DNA of 64,000 nucleotides, taken from positions 62,001 through 126,000 of the forward strand of contig NZ_JFJY01000011.1 in NCBI RefSeq assembly GCF_002115785.1, written 5' to 3'. The stretch comes from Thalassospira sp. MCCC 1A03138. GTDB taxonomy: Bacteria > Pseudomonadota > Alphaproteobacteria > Rhodospirillales > Thalassospiraceae. Of this stretch, positions 7,574-16,005 are shown one piece after another. The notes under the pieces are model-generated. The model saw only the letters and a program-made list of their open reading frames with translations. It did no database searches and was not told the origin of the DNA. The position numbers and the translations under genes are program-made. Position 1 is the first letter of the stretch, and every line of letters starts with the position of its first letter.

Positions 7574-9457
7574 ATGCTGACTTCCATCGCGACCGTTTCG
7601 CTATCGGGTGATCTTCAGGAAAAACTTGATGCCATTGCCGCCGCCGGCTTTGACGGTGTCGAGATTTTTGAAAATGATCTGCTGACCTTTGATGGCTCCC
7701 CCGAGGACGTTGGCAAGACCATTCGTGACCTTGGCCTGAAGCTGGTAACCTTTCAGCCATTCCGCGATTTTGAAGGCATGCCCGAACCCCAGCGTACCCG
7801 TGCGTTTGAACGTGCCGAACGCAAGTTCGATCTGATGGAAGAACTGGGTACCGATCTTTTGATGGTCTGTTCGAACGTCTCGCCCCATTCACTTGGCGGG
7901 CTTGATCGTGCGGCAAAGGATCTGGCCGAACTTGGCGACCGCGCGGCCAAGCGCGGGCTTCGTATCGCGTTCGAAGCCCTGTCCTGGGGTAGGCATATCA
8001 GCGATTATCGCGATAGTTGGGAAGTGGTGCGGCGCGCCAATCACCCCAATGTGGGTCTGGTGCTTGATACCTTCCATATCATGGCGCGCAAGGTACCGCT
8101 TGATGCGATTGCATCGATCCCCGGCGACAGGATTTTTCTTGTGCAGGTCGCCGATGCACCGATCCTTGAAATGGACCCGCTTTCATGGAGCCGCCATTTC
8201 AGGTGCTTCCCCGGACAGGGCGATTTTCCGTTGGATGAATTCATGCGCAATCTGGCTCGGACCGGGTATGACGGGCCATTGTCGCTTGAAATCTTCAATG
8301 ATCAATTCCGCTCAAGCTCGACCAAAAACGTTGCCAAGGATGGCCTTCGTTCGCTGATTTATCTGGGTGATGGCATTGATGGTGTAAAAGTCGGGGAAAA
8401 GGCAACGGCCCTGCCGCCAAAGGCGTATGCCCGCAATGTCGAGTTTGTTGAATTCGCGGTCGAAGAAGAAAACGCCGAAAAGCTTGCCGCCCTGTTTGCC
8501 GGGCTTGGTTTTGAAAAACGCGGCAGCCACAAATCCAAGGCCGTGACATGGTGGAAGCAGGGTAATATCAATCTTGTCATCAATTGCGACAAGGACGGTT
8601 TTGCGCATTCCTACAACATCGTGCATGGCCCGTCGGTCTGTGCGGTGGGGCTTAAGGTTGATGACGCAAATGCATCGCTTAAACGCGCACAATCCCTTCT
8701 GGCATCACCCTTTGTCCAGTCCGTCGGCCCGGGCGAAATCGAAATGCCCGCCATCCGCGGTGTGGGCGGCAGTCTGGTCTATTTCCTTGATGATCAAAGC
8801 GAACTGGCGCGCATCTGGGATGTCGAGTTCGAAGCATCGAAACCGGTAGGCAAACCGGCACATGATGCCAACCTGAAATCGGTAGATCATGTGTCCTATT
8901 CGATGCAGTACGAGGAAATGCTGACCTGGGTGCTGTATTTCACCTCGATCTTTGACCTTGGCAAAATGCCGACGGTTGATGTGCCCGATCCCGGTGGGCT
9001 TGTGCAAAGTCAGGTGGTTCAGGGTGAGGATGGCGGGGTGCGGTTGATCCTGAACGGATCGCAAAGCCCCCATACCCAGCATTCACAATTCCTAAGTGAG
9101 TTTTTCGGAAGCGGCGTGCAACATATCGCACTTTCAAGTGGCGATATTTTTGCCAGTGTCGATTTTTGCCGGAAAAATGGTGTTGAAGTTCTGCCAATCC
9201 CGGAAAATTACTATGATGACATCGAGGCGCGCTTTGGACTTGATCCCGATCTTCTGGATCGACTGAAGGCTGCCAACATCCTTTATGATCGTGATGATGA
9301 CGGCGAGTATTTTCAGGTCTATACCAAGACCTTCGCCAACCGGTTCTTCTTTGAACTGGTCGAACGTCGCGATTATCGCGGGTTTGGTGCGGCCAATGCA
9401 CCCATCCGGCTGGCATCGCAAACCCGTATGAACCGGCGCAGTCAGACGTCGAAATAA
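7574..9457 (+). CDS. quiC: 3-dehydroshikimate dehydratase, two-domain QuiC type
   Basis: This 627-residue protein would convert 3-dehydroshikimate to protocatechuate. Residues 1-285 form a xylose-isomerase-like TIM barrel. Metal-site acids and histidines stand in IAFEALSWGRHI, LVLDTFHIMA, QVADAP and LSLEIFNDQFR. Residues 300-615 form a 4-hydroxyphenylpyruvate-dioxygenase-like VOC module, with VDHVSYSM, QHIALSSGDIF and FFFELVERR. This is the domain order and length of Pseudomonas QuiC1-type enzymes. The ATG at 7574 follows a GGAGGGAT ribosome site; an upstream open frame to 7511 is not needed. A small hairpin (7514-7530) lies in the 86-bp gap after gntR. aroQ follows 27 bp downstream. Confidence 0.87.
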   Translation: MLTSIATVSLSGDLQEKLDAIAAAGFDGVEIFENDLLTFDGSPEDVGKTIRDLGLKLVTFQPFRDFEGMPEPQRTRAFERAERKFDLMEELGTDLLMVCSNVSPHSLGGLDRAAKDLAELGDRAAKRGLRIAFEALSWGRHISDYRDSWEVVRRANHPNVGLVLDTFHIMARKVPLDAIASIPGDRIFLVQVADAPILEMDPLSWSRHFRCFPGQGDFPLDEFMRNLARTGYDGPLSLEIFNDQFRSSSTKNVAKDGLRSLIYLGDGIDGVKVGEKATALPPKAYARNVEFVEFAVEEENAEKLAALFAGLGFEKRGSHKSKAVTWWKQGNINLVINCDKDGFAHSYNIVHGPSVCAVGLKVDDANASLKRAQSLLASPFVQSVGPGEIEMPAIRGVGGSLVYFLDDQSELARIWDVEFEASKPVGKPAHDANLKSVDHVSYSMQYEEMLTWVLYFTSIFDLGKMPTVDVPDPGGLVQSQVVQGEDGGVRLILNGSQSPHTQHSQFLSEFFGSGVQHIALSSGDIFASVDFCRKNGVEVLPIPENYYDDIEARFGLDPDLLDRLKAANILYDRDDDGEYFQVYTKTFANRFFFELVERRDYRGFGAANAPIRLASQTRMNRRSQTSK

Positions 9458-9484
9458 GCAAACATTTCAGGGGATCAGGAAACC

Positions 9485-9934
9485 ATGAGCGTTTCGGAAA
9501 TTCTTGTCATTAACGGCCCGAACCTTAACCTTCTGGGGCAGCGTCAGCCGGAAATCTACGGCTATGACACTCTGGCAAGTATCGCGGATAAATGCGCGTC
9601 CCTTGCCGAAACGCTGGGGGTTTCTGTCCGGTTTGAACAGTCAAACCACGAAGGCAGCATTGTCGATTTCATCCATGATGCACGGCAAAAATCGGCGGCG
9701 ATTATCATCAATGCCGGTGCCTATACCCATACCTCGGCCGCCATTCATGACGCGCTGAAAACATTCGACGGCTATATCATCGAGCTGCATATCTCCAACC
9801 CGCACGCCCGTGAAGAATTCCGCCATCACAGCTGGATCAGCCCGGTTGCCAATGCCGTGATGGCAGGTGCCGGTGCCTATGGCTATGAACTGGCAACGCG
9901 TCTTGCCGCGGAAAAGATTGCGCAGACCAAATAG
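9485..9934 (+). CDS. aroQ: Type II 3-dehydroquinate dehydratase
   Basis: This 149-residue enzyme interconverts 3-dehydroquinate and 3-dehydroshikimate. It has full family length with all hallmark blocks: NGPNLNLLGQRQPEIYG (catalytic Arg/Tyr loop), FEQSNHEGSIVD, NAGAYTHTSAAIHDAL, and ELHISNPHAREEFRHHS (catalytic His). As last gene of the quinate operon it most likely works in the degradative direction, linking quinate oxidation to QuiC. It could also serve aromatic biosynthesis if it is the only copy, which cannot be judged here. A GGGGATCAGGAA ribosome region precedes the ATG. Confidence 0.93.
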   Translation: MSVSEILVINGPNLNLLGQRQPEIYGYDTLASIADKCASLAETLGVSVRFEQSNHEGSIVDFIHDARQKSAAIIINAGAYTHTSAAIHDALKTFDGYIIELHISNPHAREEFRHHSWISPVANAVMAGAGAYGYELATRLAAEKIAQTK

Positions 9935-9963
9935 GGTGATGGTGCCCGGGTCCGAAACAACAA

Positions 9964-9984
9964 AGGCAGCATTGAATGCTGCCT
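9964..9984 (+). terminator. Possible weak terminator after aroQ
   Basis: AGGCAGCAT and ATGCTGCCT form a perfect 9-bp stem around a 3-nt loop, 30 bp after the aroQ stop. No run of T follows, so it may only be a 3' stabilising hairpin. Confidence 0.35.
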
Positions 9985-10566
9985 CGGACTGCTGACCCGA
10001 TCTGATTGTCATTCCCGCAAAGCCTACCCCCGTGAAAGCGGGGGCGGCAATCCCGTCTCCTGCTGCTCCAAACACCCGCTGCTCCCGGTTTACACCGCAA
10101 ACGCACCTCACCCCAAGGGCAACGGCATTGTCGCACGGCAGGCACTCGTCCCACCATCGATGATCGGTCTTTTGGCCTCTCCGAACGATCCATCGGTTGA
10201 TCCCGCCAGCAATCCCGGCTCCCCGGCCAGCCGATCCAGTGCCGACCCAATCCGGGCGCAATTCGGGCCCGCTGATTCTCGGCATTGTCGCGCTTCACCG
10301 ACCGGACTGAACGGACCGGGCCAACTTCGCCCCGGCTCTCGCTGCCCCAAACAAACGCCCTTGCCCTAAGGACACATTTCTCCCGTCATGATAAACACCC
10401 GTTTTTCGCAAATATCCGACGGCCTCACGGCCCGGATGCACCACCGCCGTAATGGCTTTTCCATGCGCCAGTGATGCTCCTTTGGCGACGCCGCCCCCGC
10501 CATTTCATCCCGTCAGATCGCTGCCCTGTCATCATCCCATTCCTGTTTTTGCCGCCCGAAACGCAA
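9985..10566. other. Non-coding block with a repeat-like palindrome
   Basis: Together with its flanks this is the longest gene-free stretch of the window (9935-10788). Near its left end GTCATTCCCGC (10009-10019) is followed by CCCCCGTGAAAGCGGGGG at about 10027-10044 and GGCAATCCCGTC. This is the pattern of a dispersed intergenic palindrome (CATTCCCGC...GCGGGAAT) common in alphaproteobacteria, here diverged. Open frames at 10108-10350 (minus) and 10160-10369 (plus) are rich in Pro, Arg and Ser and resemble no family I know, so I leave them out. Confidence 0.35.
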
Positions 10567-10602
10567 AAAACCCGCAAAAGCGGATCACGCTTTGCGGGTT
10601 TT
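10567..10602 (-). terminator. Intrinsic terminator downstream of recR
   Basis: Read on the minus strand, AAAACCCGCAAAGC pairs with GCTTTTGCGGGTTTT (one bulged base) around a 7-nt loop and runs into TTTTTT. It lies about 190 bp beyond the recR stop, with another inverted repeat (GAACTTTTT/AAAAAGTTC, 10665-10695) in between. Confidence 0.72.
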
Positions 10603-10788
10603 GTCTCCAGACCCATTTGTCCTGTTGACTTTATCTTTATGTCACAACGAAAAGAACAAATCAAGAACTTTTTTCAAAAAAGCCGGAAAAAGTTCCCGGT
10701 TGATGCTCTGCGTGACCGAAAAGGTATATTTATCAATATCCTAGGCAGAATTGAATGCAGCCTTTCGGTTTTCATGAACGGTTTGCGA

Positions 10789-11382
10789 TCAAACTGCGCT
10801 GCGTGATCGAAGGGCTGCGGCCAGCGTGCCGTCATCAAGGTAGTCAAGTTCGCCGCCAACCGGGACCCCGTGCGCCAGGCGTGTAACCTTGACCCCGGTT
10901 TCGATCAGGCGCTCGGTAATGTAATGTGCGGTGGTCTGGCCATCAACGGTCGCGTTGGTCGCAAGGATTACTTCGGTTACAGCTTCGTCGCGTGCCCGTT
11001 CGATCAGCTGGTCGATACGCAGATCATCCGGCCCAACCCCGTCAAGCGGCGACAATGTCCCGCCCAGAACATGATATTGCCCCTTGAACGCCCCAGCACG
11101 TTCCAGCGCCCAAAGATCCTGAACTTCCTCGACCACGCAAATTGCATCGTGGGTGCGATTGCGATCAGCGCAGATGTGGCACGGATCGACCACATCAATA
11201 TTGCCGCAAATGCCGCAATTGGTCATGGCATTGGCGGTTTCTTCCAGTGCGTGGGACAACGGGATCATTAGAGTTTCGGGCTTTTTCAGCATCTGCAAAA
11301 CCGCACGCCGTGCCGACCGTGGCCCAAGCCCCGGCAGGCGTGACAGAAGCTTGATCAGATTTTCGATTTCCCGTCCGTTCAT
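10789..11382 (-). CDS. recR: Recombination mediator protein RecR
   Basis: This 197-residue DNA-binding clamp acts with RecO/RecF to load RecA on gapped DNA. It starts [20 protein letters not shown] (helix-hairpin-helix). The four-cysteine zinc finger [16 protein letters not shown] follows, then the TOPRIM domain beginning [14 protein letters not shown], and the C-terminal THYITERL and [13 protein letters not shown] blocks. The ATG at 11382 is used because it matches family N-termini; the open frame runs on to 11481 without similarity. It is the last gene of the conserved dnaX-ybaB-recR cluster, but a terminator-like hairpin separates it from ybaB. Confidence 0.95.
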   Translation of the reverse strand: MNGREIENLIKLLSRLPGLGPRSARRAVLQMLKKPETLMIPLSHALEETANAMTNCGICGNIDVVDPCHICADRNRTHDAICVVEEVQDLWALERAGAFKGQYHVLGGTLSPLDGVGPDDLRIDQLIERARDEAVTEVILATNATVDGQTTAHYITERLIETGVKVTRLAHGVPVGGELDYLDDGTLAAALRSRSAV

Positions 11383-11441
11383 GATGGTCCCGTCTTGCGG
11401 TTGATCTTGTGATGACTGTTTCTGATAGCTTGTATCAAAAA

Positions 11442-11468
11442 CAAAGGGCGGCGCAATGCCACCCTTTG
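11442..11468 (-). terminator. Terminator or attenuator between ybaB and recR
   Basis: On the minus strand, CAAAGGG-TGGC and GCCGCCCTTTG form a stem with one mismatch and a 5-nt loop, followed by TTTTTGATA. It would end most dnaX-ybaB transcripts and leave recR to read-through or its own promoter. Confidence 0.65.
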
Positions 11469-11509
11469 ATTTATGCGGCATGACCGCAATTTGATATCGG
11501 TTTTGCCGA

Positions 11510-11833
11510 TCAGAACGGCAGTTTGAAACCTTCCGGCAGGTTCAGTCCACCGGTGACATCCTTCATCTTGTCCTGAACGGCGGCTTCGACCTTGACCTTG
11601 GCATCGTTATAGGCGGCAACGATCAGGTCTTCGAGGACTTCGGTGTCCTCGGGATCGACAATGCTTTTGTCGAGTTTCAGGCCGCGCATCTCGCCCTTGC
11701 CGTTCAGCATGACCTTGACCATGCCCGCCCCGGACTGGCCTTCGATTTCAAGTGCAACAAGTCCTTCCTGCATTTCCTGCATTTTGGACTGCATTTGCTG
11801 GGCCTGTTTCAGCATCCCTGCAAGGTTCTTCAT
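11510..11833 (-). CDS. ybaB: YbaB/EbfC family nucleoid-associated protein
   Basis: This 107-residue DNA-binding protein starts [18 protein letters not shown], the typical helical N-terminus. The central [21 protein letters not shown] strands and a C-terminal helical arm ending LPEGFKLPF follow. The family forms dimers that coat or bend DNA. Its ATG overlaps the dnaX stop by four bases, giving translational coupling in the conserved dnaX-ybaB-recR order. Confidence 0.94.
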   Translation of the reverse strand: MKNLAGMLKQAQQMQSKMQEMQEGLVALEIEGQSGAGMVKVMLNGKGEMRGLKLDKSIVDPEDTEVLEDLIVAAYNDAKVKVEAAVQDKMKDVTGGLNLPEGFKLPF

Positions 11834-13731
11834 AGCTCGTCGTCTCCTTCGAGATAAAATGCATCATCGTAAACGGAACCGCTGTCATCCTGCTCGCCCT
11901 CGGTTTCTTCCTGTCCCGGTGGCAGATGGACGGCAACGATTTTTGCCTTGGGTAATCCGTCAAGGATCGCCTTGACCAGCGGATCAAGTGATGCATCCGC
12001 CTTGCGCTGTTCAAGTTCCTCGAGTTCCTGTTCCTTAAGGGTCGGCGCACCTTCTTCGCGTTCCGAAACACTGACCAGCCAGCGATGACCGGTCAGATTG
12101 TTCAGGGTTTTGATAAGCTGGCTCGACAAATCCGCACGCGCCCCGCGCGCCGGACGGAATTCAATGCGACCCGGTTCGTATTTCACCAGATGCATATAGT
12201 TTTTAAGCTGTATCGCAAGTGCGGTTGTTTCCCGCTCTTTCGATAGCAATTCGGCGACTTCGGCAAAGGTTTCGGGCAGCTTGGCATAAACCTGCTGCGG
12301 GGCCTGTTCGGGCTCACCCAGCGGATCAGGGCGTGCATGGGCAACCGCCGCCCCGCCGCCATTAACCACCTGCATGCGCGGACCCGGTCCGCCACCGCCA
12401 TTGCTGCCACCGCCACCTTGCGGCGCATTGCCGGATTTGTTCAGATCATTGCGCAGTTTCTTGATCAGATCGCCCGGGGGGGGCATTTCGGCGGCATAAG
12501 CCAGCCGGATCAGGATCATTTCGGCGGCCTGGATCGGACTTGGTGCAATGCGGGTTTCTTCCAGCCCTTTAAGCAGCATCTGCCACGCACGGGTTAATTG
12601 TGGCATGGCAAGCTTGGCGGCAATTTCCTTGCCGCGGTCGCGCTCGATCTGCGATACGCCGGGATCATTGGCTGCATCGGGCGACAGCTTCACACGTGTC
12701 AGCCAGTGGGTCAGGTCAAGCATATCCTGCAACATCACCGCCGGATCACCGCCCAGTGCATATTGCGCCCCCAGCAATTCCAGCGCTTCGTTGATTTCGC
12801 CCTTCATGGTCTGATCAAACAGATCAAAAATCCGCGACCGGTCTGACAGGCCCAGCATATCGCGTACTTGTTGGGTCGTGACTTTGCCCGCACCATGCGA
12901 AATCGCCTGATCCAGAAGGCTCATGCCGTCACGAACCGATCCGTCGGCAGCACGCGCAATCAGGGCAAGCGCCTCGTCCTCGATATCGGCATGTTCAAGG
13001 GTTGCGATGCGTTTGTAATGGGTGGCCAGTTCATCGGTCTGAACCCGGCGCAAATCAAAACGCTGGCAACGCGACAGAACGGTGATCGGAATTTTGCGGA
13101 TTTCGGTGGTCGCAAAGATGAATTTCACATGCTCTGGCGGTTCTTCCAGCGTTTTCAAAAGCGCGTTAAACGCACTTTTCGACAGCATGTGCACTTCGTC
13201 GATGATGTAAATCTTGTAGCGGGCCGATGTCGGGCGATAACGAACGCCTTCGATCAGTTCGCGAATATCGTCAACACCGGTACGTGACGCGGCGTCCATT
13301 TCCAGAACGTCGACATGACGGTCTTCGGCAATCGCGCGGCAATGCTCGCAAACACCGCATGGCTCGATGGTGGCATTGCCTTTACCATCCGGTCCGATGC
13401 AGTTCAGCGCGCGCGCAATGATGCGTGCGGTCGTGGTTTTACCGATCCCGCGCACCCCGGTCAGAACAAAGGCATGCGCCAGTCGGCCACTTTCAAGCGC
13501 ATTCGACAGCGTCTTGACCATCGGCCCGTGGCCGATCAGCTCGTCAAAGGTTTTCGGGCGATATTTGCGGGCAAGAACCTGATATTCGCTTTTGGGCGCC
13601 TCTTCGGCCTTTGGCGCAGTCACAGATGCAGGTGCCGCCGCGGCGGGTTCCTGTTCCATATCAAGCTCTGGCGCCTCAGCCTCGGGCGTTTCTGGTGCTG
13701 ACGTTTCGGCGTTGTCGATCTGATCCGTCAT
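11830..13731 (-). CDS. dnaX: DNA polymerase III subunit gamma/tau
   Basis: This 633-residue clamp-loader ATPase opens the beta clamp during replication. An acidic, proline-rich N-terminal extension (about residues 1-45) precedes the AAA+ core. Visible motifs are Walker A (GVRGIGKTTTAR), the zinc-binding CGVCEHCRAI, Walker B (IIDEVHML) and the sensor/arginine-finger LSRCQRFDLRR. The collar domain follows, then a glycine-rich linker near residues 430-450 and a C-terminal tau-like region. I see no A-rich slippery sequence that would give a programmed gamma frameshift, so only the full-length form is predicted. A 16-bp palindrome lies upstream at 13800-13815. Confidence 0.95.
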   Translation of the reverse strand: MTDQIDNAETSAPETPEAEAPELDMEQEPAAAAPASVTAPKAEEAPKSEYQVLARKYRPKTFDELIGHGPMVKTLSNALESGRLAHAFVLTGVRGIGKTTTARIIARALNCIGPDGKGNATIEPCGVCEHCRAIAEDRHVDVLEMDAASRTGVDDIRELIEGVRYRPTSARYKIYIIDEVHMLSKSAFNALLKTLEEPPEHVKFIFATTEIRKIPITVLSRCQRFDLRRVQTDELATHYKRIATLEHADIEDEALALIARAADGSVRDGMSLLDQAISHGAGKVTTQQVRDMLGLSDRSRIFDLFDQTMKGEINEALELLGAQYALGGDPAVMLQDMLDLTHWLTRVKLSPDAANDPGVSQIERDRGKEIAAKLAMPQLTRAWQMLLKGLEETRIAPSPIQAAEMILIRLAYAAEMPPPGDLIKKLRNDLNKSGNAPQGGGGSNGGGGPGPRMQVVNGGGAAVAHARPDPLGEPEQAPQQVYAKLPETFAEVAELLSKERETTALAIQLKNYMHLVKYEPGRIEFRPARGARADLSSQLIKTLNNLTGHRWLVSVSEREEGAPTLKEQELEELEQRKADASLDPLVKAILDGLPKAKIVAVHLPPGQEETEGEQDDSGSVYDDAFYLEGDDEL

Positions 13732-13799
13732 TCATCCGGTCCGGCATGTTTCAATGTGCTTTGGTTTTAGCAGCTTCGCCCCCGCATGGGAAAGACCAA

Positions 13800-13815
13800 G
13801 TGGGAAATTTCCCAC
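13800..13815. repeat. Perfect 16-bp palindrome upstream of dnaX
   Basis: GTGGGAAATTTCCCAC is perfectly self-complementary and lies 68 bp before the dnaX start, between dnaX and ffs. Without a loop or a T run it looks more like a protein-binding site than a terminator. No binding protein can be named. Confidence 0.45.
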
Positions 13816-13884
13816 ACAAAATTCCATAGCAGGCATGATGCTGCAAAGCATGGCGGAAACATGTGATTTTTGGGGGGATATAAA

Positions 13885-13988
13885 GGGTGAGAGACTGAAC
13901 CGCGACCCGGAAAAACTCGTTACGGCTGCTACCTTCCGGTCCTGACCGGGTTGGCGAGCGGTCCGTCCACGGCCAGCCTCTCGCCCCC
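13885..13988 (-). ncRNA. ffs: Signal recognition particle RNA (4.5S, small bacterial type)
   Basis: The minus strand carries the SRP tip core GGTCAGGACCGGAAGGTAGCAGCC-like block (14-nt hallmark CCGGAAGGTAGCAG within 13926-13945). It is flanked by long complementary arms: 5' GGGGGCGAGAGGCTG pairs with 3' CAGTCTCTCACC. Length is about 100 nt, as for alphaproteobacterial 4.5S RNA. The RNA binds Ffh to target nascent membrane proteins. It sits upstream of dnaX, a common arrangement. Ends are set from the outer pairing and are accurate to a few bases. Confidence 0.93.
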
Positions 13989-14017
13989 TATATCGCGCAA
14001 GGAACCATAAAACGCAA
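13989..14017 (-). promoter_or_regulatory. Probable ffs promoter
   Basis: On the minus strand TTGCGT (14012-14017) and GATATA (13989-13994) are 17 bp apart. They end just before the GGGGGCGAG 5' end of the SRP RNA, so transcription would begin within or just after the G run. Confidence 0.5.
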
Positions 14018-14178
14018 GGCCCGGCTTTGATTTTTTGATAAATCGCGTGATCGTGGCTTTGACGGCGGGTTTGGTCGCGTTAATGTCGCTACCCGTCACC
14101 TGAATATGCTGATCCACGATATTGAAAACCGGGACTCGACCCCGGTACTGGTGGATCCAAACAAGGAATTGCCCCGAA

Positions 14179-15105
14179 ATGGACAGGCTGTTTTACGAAG
14201 CAACCGATCTGGATCGCGATGCCCGGTTGCGCACCCGGGAAAACTGGCGTGAACTGCTGCTGGCTGAGGAAAGCGTTAAAATTCTGATCTGCCATGCTGG
14301 CGACCCTTTGTTTGCGTGGCCCGAAGACATGAACGAGCACGAGCTTGTAGTCGTCGGAGGTCCCGCCTTGCCGTATCTTGACCTTGAAATCGAACGGGCA
14401 AATTGGATTTATATTGGTCGACATGGCGGAGAGGCCGTCATCGCGATTGATATCGCGCCAATCATTTCTGATCGTGATGATGCCATTCGTCGATTGGGTG
14501 GCGGGTTTGGCGATATGCGTAGCCGTATGGCAGCTCTTTCCGAAGACGAGGCCGCCCTTGCGGCCCAGGCACGCGCCATTTTCAACTGGCATCAGAAACA
14601 TCAGTTTTGCGGTGTATGCGGGCATCCCAATCAGGTAATGGAAGCCGGTTACCGCCTGCAATGCAGTAACCCGGAGTGCGGTACCCCGCATTTTCCGCGG
14701 ACTGATCCGGCGGTGATCATGCTGATCCATCACAATGACCATGTCTTGCTGGCACGTTCTCCGCAATTCCTCCCCGGTACCGTTTCCGTGCTTGCCGGGT
14801 TTGTCGAACCGGGTGAAACGCTTGAACAGGCCGTTGCGCGCGAAGTGTTCGAAGAAGTCGGGATACGCATCAAGCGTGCACGTTATATTGCATCTCAACC
14901 ATGGCCTTTCCCCGGATCCTTGATGCTTGGGTTTATCGCCGAGGCAGAAACGACCGACATTGTCATTGATGAAAAGGAAATTGAATTCGCGATGTGGGTG
15001 CATCGCGACGATGTTGCCGGGCTTCCCGAAAAGGGCATCAACCTTCCCCGTCCGATTTCTATCGCACGCTACCTTCTGGAAAATTGGTGCGAAGGCCGCA
15101 TATAG
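14179..15105 (+). CDS. nudC: NAD(+) diphosphatase NudC
   Basis: This 308-residue Nudix hydrolase splits NADH/NAD+ to NMN(H) and AMP and can remove NAD caps from RNA. A zinc ribbon with C144, C147, C162 and C167 precedes the Nudix box (residues 207-229, GFVEPGETLEQA then REVFEEVGI). The NudC-specific SQPWPFPGS motif is at 239-247, which separates it from other Nudix families. The ATG at 14179 has AAGGA 11 bp upstream; the frame is open from a TTG at 14122 but without similarity. It is divergent from ffs. Confidence 0.94.
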   Translation: MDRLFYEATDLDRDARLRTRENWRELLLAEESVKILICHAGDPLFAWPEDMNEHELVVVGGPALPYLDLEIERANWIYIGRHGGEAVIAIDIAPIISDRDDAIRRLGGGFGDMRSRMAALSEDEAALAAQARAIFNWHQKHQFCGVCGHPNQVMEAGYRLQCSNPECGTPHFPRTDPAVIMLIHHNDHVLLARSPQFLPGTVSVLAGFVEPGETLEQAVAREVFEEVGIRIKRARYIASQPWPFPGSLMLGFIAEAETTDIVIDEKEIEFAMWVHRDDVAGLPEKGINLPRPISIARYLLENWCEGRI

Positions 15106-15190
15106 AAGGGATCAGCGTCATGTCCTGATACAAAATCCGGGGCCGACGGGCATTGGCGATTTAAAGTGTGCGAAAAGGGAGAGTCTTCTG

Positions 15191-15985
15191 ATGCAGGGGA
15201 TATCTCGTTGGTTTTGTCATATGTCGAGCGTACTGGTTTGTTGGGTGGTTGCCACAGTGGCCAATGCTGACACCAAGAACGCGATACCTGTTAAGGTTGG
15301 CGCCTATGAATATGGCGTCGTCTATTTTTTTGAAAATGATAAACCTTCAGGTTTCACCCCGGAATTGCTTGCAGACCTCAATGCCATCCAATCGAAATAC
15401 TTTTTCGAGTTGGTCGAAACATCGTCACGTCGTCGCTACAACGATCTTGCGATAGGGGGCTTCGATCTCATTCTGATGGAAAGTCCCGACTGGGACTGGA
15501 GAGATCAGGATGTTCTGTTTTCTGATCCCATTGTTGTCGAACATGATTTATTCATCGCCCGCAAGGAGGACGTTCCGGGGCCAAGTTGGTTCGACGATGT
15601 AACCCGACATGAGCTTCTTTGCGTGCTGGGGTTCCATTATAAATTTGCCTCTTTCAACGCCAATCCTGAGTATTTGCAAGATCATTTCGGTGTCTTGTTC
15701 CACTATGACGAACAACAATTGTTCGACCATTTGTTGGACGGAGAAGGTGACGTTGGCATTGTTTCGGCAGGATTTCTGGCAAGAGCCTATGCAAAAAATC
15801 CGGAACTGAGTCAGAGAGTATTTATTGGACCAAGCCCTGATTTCAGCTACGAGCTGGTTGCGGTTCTTTCAAAACAGTCGGCGATATCGCTGGCTGAGTT
15901 CAATGATTTAATCCGGAAAGTGAAAAGGGAAGGAAATATCGCGCAGGAATGGCGCGATATGCATGGCAATTTGCCAGCAGGTTAA
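15191..15985 (+). CDS. Periplasmic solute-binding protein family 3-like
   Basis: This 264-residue secreted protein has a signal peptide ending near residue 26 (ATVANA before DTKNAIPV) and a type II periplasmic-binding fold. VKVGAYEYGVVYF opens the first lobe, PSGFTPELLADLNAI is the family segment, and FDLILMESPDW is like the usual FD..I.g.t.T strand. No permease or ATPase genes are adjacent, and the sequence is diverged from classical amino-acid binders. It may act as a stand-alone receptor or scavenging protein. The ATG at 15191 follows GGGAGAG; the frame upstream lies inside nudC and is not real. Confidence 0.7.
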   Translation: MQGISRWFCHMSSVLVCWVVATVANADTKNAIPVKVGAYEYGVVYFFENDKPSGFTPELLADLNAIQSKYFFELVETSSRRRYNDLAIGGFDLILMESPDWDWRDQDVLFSDPIVVEHDLFIARKEDVPGPSWFDDVTRHELLCVLGFHYKFASFNANPEYLQDHFGVLFHYDEQQLFDHLLDGEGDVGIVSAGFLARAYAKNPELSQRVFIGPSPDFSYELVAVLSKQSAISLAEFNDLIRKVKREGNIAQEWRDMHGNLPAG

Positions 15986-16005
15986 GCTTTTGGCGTCAAT
16001 TGCCG

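Noticed and set aside
10108-10369. Overlapping small open frames on both strands in the aroQ-recR gap
   Set aside because: Low-complexity Pro/Arg/Ser-rich products, no ribosome site, no recognised family; expected by chance in GC-rich DNA.
11830-13731. Programmed frameshift in dnaX giving a short gamma subunit
   Set aside because: No A-rich slippery heptamer followed by a stem was found in the expected region.
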